Shown one piece after another: positions 5,994 to 6,878 of a stretch of 6,878 nucleotides of DNA. Below the pieces are notes generated by a model. That model ran no database searches, was not told the origin of the DNA, and saw nothing but the letters and a program-made list of their open reading frames with translations. Numbering within the stretch: the first letter of the stretch is position 1; each line of letters begins with the position of its first letter. The translations under genes were made by a program, and so were the position numbers. This DNA comes from Comamonadaceae bacterium (GTDB lineage Bacteria; Pseudomonadota; Gammaproteobacteria; Burkholderiales; Burkholderiaceae_C): contig CANCCE010000148.1 in the NCBI GenBank assembly GCA_947374505.1, positions 1 to 6,878 of the forward strand, given 5' to 3'.

Positions 5994-6878
5994 TCAGTCG
6001 GCTTTGATATGGCCGTCGCGGATGACTTTGGCCCACTTGGCCGAGTCAGCTTTTTGGGTGTCACCAAGTTGCTGAGGGCTTCCGCCCACCAAGGTCACGC
6101 TGAGCTTGTCGGCGAGTGCGATCACCGTTGGATCTTTCAGCGCTTTGCTGATTTCCTGATTCAGCCGCAACACAATGGCCTGCGGTGTCTTGGCGGGAGC
6201 GAACACCGCTTGCCACTGCTCAACCACAAAGTTTTTCAAACCCGCTTCGCCCATGGTCGGCACCTCTGGCAATGACTTCAGCCGATTCTCAGAAGTGACA
6301 GCCAGTGCTCGCAGCTTGCCAGCCAACACATGGGGCAGCGCGGCGGCGGCAGGTGCAAACATGAAGTTGACCTGACCTGCAAGCGTGTCTTGCAGCGCTG
6401 GCGTGTCGCCTTTGTAGGGCACATGAATCAGTTGCACACCGGTCTGCTGCTTCAGTAATTCGCCCTGCATTTGCAAGATGGTGCCATTGCCACCGGAGGC
6501 AAAAGCCAACTTACCCGGCTCGGCCTTGGCTGCGGCTAACAACTCCGCTACAGACTTGTAAGGCTGAGTCACAGCAACCACCAAGATGTGCGGAATGGTC
6601 CCAAGGGTGATGACCGGTTCGAAGCCGGCAATCGGGTCATAGGACAATTTGCCCATCAGGTGAGGAGCAATGGCTTGTGGCCCGATCGAAGTGCCCAGCA
6701 AGGTGCTGCCATCCGGTGTAGCGCGGGCGACAAAAGCAGCACCGATGGTGCCGGTAGCGCCCGCCTTGTTGTCGACGATGATGTTGACACCGACCGATGC
6801 CGCCACACGCTGGGCGATGTGGCGACCCAGCACGTCGGTGCTGCCACCAGCCGGATACGGCACCACCCATGTGATTCC
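5994..6878 (-). CDS. Bug-family periplasmic solute receptor (TctC-type), 5' end outside window
   Basis: The 294 visible residues, counted from the right edge, are the mature part of a Bug/TctC receptor. The open frame runs to the last base of the window (GITWVVPYPAGGSTD, fragment residues 1-15). The signal peptide and roughly the first 40 residues are therefore missing, judging by the two complete copies here. The apparent start at the GTG at 6866 is simply an internal Val. Landmarks are VVPYPAGGSTD (5-15), VDNKAGATGTIG (35-46), HVPYKG (152-157) and LPEVPTMGEAGL. These follow the commonest family form, unlike the other two receptors. The stop TGA is at 5994-5996. It is the most upstream gene seen; the operon promoter, any regulator and possibly membrane subunits would lie beyond it. 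Ligand unknown. Confidence 0.94.
   Translation of the reverse strand, partial: GITWVVPYPAGGSTDVLGRHIAQRVAASVGVNIIVDNKAGATGTIGAAFVARATPDGSTLLGTSIGPQAIAPHLMGKLSYDPIAGFEPVITLGTIPHILVVAVTQPYKSVAELLAAAKAEPGKLAFASGGNGTILQMQGELLKQQTGVQLIHVPYKGDTPALQDTLAGQVNFMFAPAAAALPHVLAGKLRALAVTSENRLKSLPEVPTMGEAGLKNFVVEQWQAVFAPAKTPQAIVLRLNQEISKALKDPTVIALADKLSVTLVGGSPQQLGDTQKADSAKWAKVIRDGHIKAD

Noticed and set aside
5981..6025. T-run after the first Bug gene as an intrinsic terminator
   Set aside because: Only a four-base stem (CGGC/GCCG) with a nine-base loop is nearby, and it ends about 11 nt before the T-run; the downstream genes look co-transcribed.
1..6878. tRNA, rRNA, CRISPR array, insertion sequence or phage signals
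   Set aside because: The window is almost fully occupied by intact metabolic and receptor genes; I saw no spaced repeats, inverted terminal repeats, transposase motifs or RNA-gene patterns.

Overview
The window looks like part of a chromosomal catabolic operon from a betaproteobacterium, most likely Burkholderiales (Comamonadaceae or Alcaligenaceae type). The base composition is moderately GC-rich by eye. Three separate genes encode 'Bug' (TctC-type) periplasmic solute receptors, a family massively expanded in Bordetella, Cupriavidus and comamonads. The genus cannot be fixed from this sequence alone.

Seven genes lie head to tail on the minus strand, so the operon reads from the right edge to the left. 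In transcription order they are: (1) a Bug receptor whose start lies beyond the right edge (5994-6878); (2) an RraA-like aldolase/decarboxylase (5261-5947); (3) a D-2-hydroxyacid dehydrogenase starting at a GTG that overlaps the previous stop (4296-5264); (4) a long-form cyclase-family metal hydrolase (3205-4281); (5) a second Bug receptor (2188-3198); (6) a third Bug receptor (1121-2122); (7) an SMP-30/gluconolactonase-type lactonase (173-1102). The gaps are 46, -4, 14, 6, 65 and 18 nt, which argues for a single transcript. At the far left, a plus-strand reading frame (1-155) looks like the C-terminus of a convergent neighbour. No stretch above 65 nt inside the cluster lacks a gene. I see no RNA gene, insertion sequence, CRISPR array or convincing terminator.

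The enzyme set suggests breakdown of a hydroxy- or oxo-carboxylic acid or lactone. Periplasmic receptors would capture the acid. The SMP-30 protein and the cyclase-family protein would open lactone or amide-like rings. The dehydrogenase would interconvert a 2-hydroxy and a 2-oxo acid. The RraA-like enzyme would cleave or decarboxylate the resulting oxo-acid to central metabolites such as pyruvate. The substrate is unknown. No membrane components (TctA/TctB) and no regulator are visible, so those would have to be outside the window or elsewhere in the genome.

The points most worth a second look are the three receptors with clearly different binding-loop sequences in one operon, the altered metal-site motif of the cyclase-family enzyme, a Thr at a position that is acidic in the characterised RraA-type aldolase, and a near-identical 10-nt leader directly in front of two of the start codons.
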